Assembly: GCF_036541425.1 (NCBI RefSeq)
Contig: NZ_JAZHFT010000013.1
Coordinates: 40,065 to 104,064 of the forward strand
DNA length: 64,000 bases
Direction: 5' to 3'
From: Consotaella aegiceratis
GTDB lineage: Bacteria > Pseudomonadota > Alphaproteobacteria > Rhizobiales > Rhizobiaceae
Position 1 is the first letter of the stretch, and each line of letters opens with the position of its first letter. The notes beneath the pieces were generated by a model, which was not told the DNA's origin, did not search any database, and saw only the letters and a program-made list of their open reading frames with translations. This document shows positions 61,885 to 64,000 of this stretch, in pieces. A program made the translations under genes and the position numbers.

Positions 61885-62631
61885 TCAATCCTTGCCGCCG
61901 AACAGCTTCTTCAGCATGTCGGCCATCGGCCCCTTGGTCGGCAGCTTCGGCGCAGCACCGGCGGTGCGCGCCTGGCGGATATGGCTCAGGCCCTTGCCCG
62001 CCTTGGACGCGCCGTCCCGTCCGGCGGATGCCGAAGCCGAGCCTCTGGCCGACGCCGGTTCGTCCGAACTCGTCGCGACGCTCACCCGGTTCATGAACAG
62101 CCCGTCGTCACCCTTGGTCACGACCTCGAAATGCCGGGCAACGGCGTCGATCAGCGGCTCAAGCCAGGTCCCGTCGGCCTTGGCGAAGTCCGACAGCACA
62201 TAGGGGCTGACGAGATCCTTGTTGCCGGGATGCCCGATGCCGATTCGAACCCGGCGATAGTCCTTGCCGAGATGGGCGTCGATGGATTTCAGCCCGTTAT
62301 GGCCGCCGTTGCCGCCACCGGTCTTGACCCGGAGCTTGCCCGGCGCCAGGTCGAGTTCGTCATGGATGACGACGACATCGGCGGGGGTCAGCTTGAAGAA
62401 GCGCGCCGCTTCGCCGACCGCCTGGCCGGAATTGTTCATGAAGGTCGTCGGCTTGATCAGCAACACCTTCTCGCCGCCGATCTGGCCCTCGGCAATCTCG
62501 CCCTGAAACTTCTTCGTCCACGGGCCGAACCCGTGCATCCGAGCGATCTCGTCGACGGCCATGAAACCGACATTGTGGCGATTGCCGGCATAGCGGGAGC
62601 CAGGATTGCCGAGTCCTGCGACAAGCAGCAT
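61885..62631 (-). CDS. pth: Peptidyl-tRNA hydrolase
   Basis: Releases peptides from prematurely dissociated peptidyl-tRNA. The core (residues 1-190) is standard: GLGNPGSRYAGNRHNVGFMA with the catalytic His, PTTFMNNSGQAVGEAARFF, HDELDLAPGKLRVKTGGGNG and GIGHPGNKDLVSPYVLSDFA. A 50-residue low-complexity tail (SDEPASARGSASASAGRDGA and onward) is common in rhizobial Pth. Together with rplY upstream and ychF downstream it forms a translation-related group. Confidence 0.97.
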   Translation of the reverse strand: MLLVAGLGNPGSRYAGNRHNVGFMAVDEIARMHGFGPWTKKFQGEIAEGQIGGEKVLLIKPTTFMNNSGQAVGEAARFFKLTPADVVVIHDELDLAPGKLRVKTGGGNGGHNGLKSIDAHLGKDYRRVRIGIGHPGNKDLVSPYVLSDFAKADGTWLEPLIDAVARHFEVVTKGDDGLFMNRVSVATSSDEPASARGSASASAGRDGASKAGKGLSHIRQARTAGAAPKLPTKGPMADMLKKLFGGKD

Positions 62632-62670
62632 GTCCCGCTCTCCCGCTGATCATCTGCGCAAATAAGACTG

Positions 62671-62714
62671 CTGGAGCGATCCGTCCGACGAAGCCGGAGG
62701 CCGGATCGCTCCAG
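62671..62714 (-). terminator. Long stem-loop between rplY and pth
   Basis: CTGGAGCGATCCG (62671-62683) and CGGATCGCTCCAG (62702-62714) pair perfectly over 13 bp with an 18-base loop. On the minus strand it lies 14 bp after the rplY stop and is followed by TCTTATTT, so it probably terminates rplY transcription at least partly. Confidence 0.6.
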
Positions 62715-62728
62715 CGTTGGTATGAGGC

Positions 62729-63376
62729 CTATTCGTCCTCGTCCGCCTCTTCGCCGGCGACCGGAACCTCGGCTGCGTCCTCATCGCTCTCGGATTCCTC
62801 GGAGAGCAGGGCCGCCGGGGCCGCAATCGTCGCGATGGTGAAGTCGCGGTCGGTGATCGTGAAGCTGACGCCCTTGGGCAGGCTGATCTCCGAAGCGTGC
62901 ACGGAGTCGCCGATGTCGAGCTTCGAAAGATCGACGGTGAGCGCCTCCGGGATCGCGCCGGCCGGGCAGTGGACCTCGATCTCGTGGCGCACGACGTTCA
63001 GCACGCCGCCGCGGGTGATGCCCGGGCAGTCGTCCTCACCCGCGAAGTGCACGGGAATCTCGACGGTGACCCGCGTCGATTCCGACACGCGCAGGTAATC
63101 CACGTGCATCAGGAAGTCGCGGACCGGGTCGAGCTGATAGTCCTTCGGCAGCACCTTGATCTGCTGGCCGCCGACGTCGATGGTCGCGATCGTCGTGAGA
63201 TATCCGCCAGCATGAAGCTTGAGGAACGTCTCCTTGTAGGGGATCGCGATCGGAAGGGGATCCTGTTTGTCGCCGTAGATGACGGCGGGCACCTGGCCCT
63301 GGCGGCGGAGATGTCTGGCGGCCCCCTTGCCGACCTTCTCGCGCGCCTCGGCCTTGACCGTGTAGGTCTCGCTCAT
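62729..63376 (-). CDS. rplY: 50S ribosomal protein L25/general stress protein Ctc (TL5 type)
   Basis: A 5S-rRNA-binding ribosomal protein of the long CTC form, 215 residues. N-terminal L25 domain: VKAEAREKVGKGAARHLRRQ, GQVPAVIYGDKQDPLPIAIP, VRDFLMHVDYLRV. C-terminal beta domain: EDDCPGITRGGVLNVVRHEI, LDIGDSVHASEISLPKGVSF. It ends in a very acidic tail. The ATG at 63376 yields the typical N-terminus SETYTVKAEAREKVG. Confidence 0.96.
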   Translation of the reverse strand: MSETYTVKAEAREKVGKGAARHLRRQGQVPAVIYGDKQDPLPIAIPYKETFLKLHAGGYLTTIATIDVGGQQIKVLPKDYQLDPVRDFLMHVDYLRVSESTRVTVEIPVHFAGEDDCPGITRGGVLNVVRHEIEVHCPAGAIPEALTVDLSKLDIGDSVHASEISLPKGVSFTITDRDFTIATIAAPAALLSEESESDEDAAEVPVAGEEADEDE

Positions 63377-63441
63377 GGCTGCTATCCTTCTGGTTCTTGA
63401 GGTGGTCGCAACCCGCCGCGTCTATCGACCGGAAACGACGA

Positions 63442-63464
63442 AAAGCGGCCGGATAGGCCGCTTT
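63442..63464 (-). terminator. Stem-loop upstream of rplY
   Basis: AAAGCGGCC-GGATA-GGCCGCTTT, perfect 9 bp; on the minus strand it is followed by TCGTCGTTTCC. It could end transcripts coming from the DoxX-like remnant, or act in the rplY leader. Confidence 0.5.
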
Positions 63465-63626
63465 CCTCCGCGCTGCCTCCAAGGGTGTCTGCGCGGACGC
63501 CGGGCTTATAGCCTCAGCGCCCGCGAACTGCAAGCTGCAGCGCCCCTTGCCTGGTGTCGAGCCCCTGGGCGGGCCAAGGACCCGTCTCGGCGCGGCGACG
63601 CTCGGTGTGCACAGCGCTCGGTGACC

Positions 63627-63880
63627 TCAGAACTCCCTGCCGATCAACGCGCGGTCGATCGAAAAGCACCCTGCGCCATAGGCTGCGATCAAGGCAGTCG
63701 AGAGCGTCCAGAAGATCTGATTGGTCACCGCCTTGTCCTGCATCATGTGCAGGAAGGCGGTGCCGCCGTCCTTCAGCAACTGATACTGGCCCTGGTCCGT
63801 CAGATATTCCGTATGCGCCTTGAGAAACTCGATGCCCTCCGGCGTCAGGAAGGCGTCGCCGTAAGGATGCGTGATACCGC
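63627..63880 (-). pseudogene. DoxX-like membrane protein, 5'-truncated by an insertion sequence
   Basis: Only a C-terminal part of about 84 residues is left: THPYGDAFLTPEGIEFLKAH, DQGQYQLLKDGGTAFLHMMQ, IFWTLSTALIAAYGAGCFSI ending in DRALIGREF. The last helix and the GAGxFSIDR ending resemble DoxX-family proteins. Upstream, the reading runs into the end of an IS630-type transposase gene at 63886, so the N-terminal half was lost or lies beyond the element. The exact junction is near 63880 and uncertain. Confidence 0.6.
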
Positions 63881-63885
63881 TGAGC

Positions 63886-64000
63886 CTATGAAGTGACCGC
63901 CTTGATCCAGGGATAGTTGCAGAGCGAGATGATGCGCTCAAGATTTTCGGTGGCGCGGTTCCAGGCTTGGCAGCAGGCGTCGATGATGGCGGCCTGATCG
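63886..64000 (-). mobile_element. IS630-family transposase, C-terminal end (continues past window)
   Basis: The minus strand from the window edge encodes DQAAIIDACCQAWNRATENL, ERIISLCNYPWIKAVTS and a TAG at 63886-63888. The DACCxAWN...ATENLERIxS...W pattern close to the stop is characteristic of IS630 transposase C-termini (the helix after the last catalytic Glu). IS630 elements duplicate a TA target. The terminal inverted repeat should lie just after the stop, about 63870-63890. Confidence 0.7.

Overview
The window looks like chromosome of a high-GC alphaproteobacterium of the Hyphomicrobiales (Rhizobiales) type. Supporting markers are a GcrA cell-cycle regulator, ALAS-type HemA, a SAM-II riboswitch ahead of metZ, the argD-argF-hslO and apaG/metZ/dcd neighbourhoods, petABC, a double-length dCTP deaminase, Irr-type iron control elements (TTTAGAA-N3-TTCTAAA-like), and a pstSCAB-phoU-phoB locus with an upstream Pho box. 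Most genes are ordinary and intact. A few low-GC islets, one insertion-sequence scar and one in-frame nonsense codon stand out.

Layout. 1-6.5 kb: the end of mscL, a Gfo/Idh oxidoreductase, an IMPACT-type protein, an aminotransferase overlapping an AbrB-type membrane protein, a cupin protein, and hemA with an FNR-type box and two Irr-type boxes upstream. 6.3-10.1 kb: a small protein, an epimerase divergent from a sugar transferase (surface glycan synthesis), a SAF-domain dehydrogenase and a MarR regulator. 10.6-15.8 kb: a complete peptide/nickel-type ABC importer operon. 16-18 kb: a PAP2 phosphatase and small proteins. 18-26.5 kb: a catabolic cluster with a GntR regulator carrying two helix-turn-helix domains, an SDR, an Ldh-type reductase, a TRAP transporter, a PL22 oligogalacturonate lyase and a second SDR; this suggests uptake and breakdown of pectin-derived or related acid sugars. 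26.7-35.5 kb: a membrane protein of unknown function, then phoR-pstSCAB-phoU-phoB.

35.6-40.8 kb: two acetyltransferases, gcrA, and the argD-argF-hslO operon, in which hslO is split by an amber codon. 40.8-44.7 kb: an SDR, a SnoaL-like protein, a GDPD phosphodiesterase whose C-terminus runs antisense into its neighbour, and a low-GC membrane protein. 45-51 kb: hcp, apaG, a CDP-alcohol phosphatidyltransferase, an unknown gene, metZ with its SAM-II riboswitch, and dcd. 51.2-53 kb: a low-GC orphan, tRNA-Gly(CCC), a 32-residue membrane protein and mgsA. 53.3-55.8 kb: a TetR regulator beside a perfect 19-bp operator-like palindrome, ilvC, and a PilZ protein. 56-64 kb: petABC (Rieske, cytochrome b, cytochrome c1) with an Irr-type box, apt, an e(P4)-like acid phosphatase, ychF, pth, rplY, and a DoxX-like gene cut off by an IS630-type transposase at the window edge.

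Regulatory logic. Iron and oxygen appear to be read at hemA (FNR plus two Irr boxes), and iron again at the heme/Fe-S bc1 operon. Phosphate is read at pstS, S-adenosylmethionine at metZ, and the cell cycle at gcrA/argD (a cluster of GANTC sites and a CtrA-like box). The most unusual single observation is the TAG at 40252-40254, which separates the Hsp33 substrate-binding domain from its redox-sensing zinc domain while leaving both halves well preserved.
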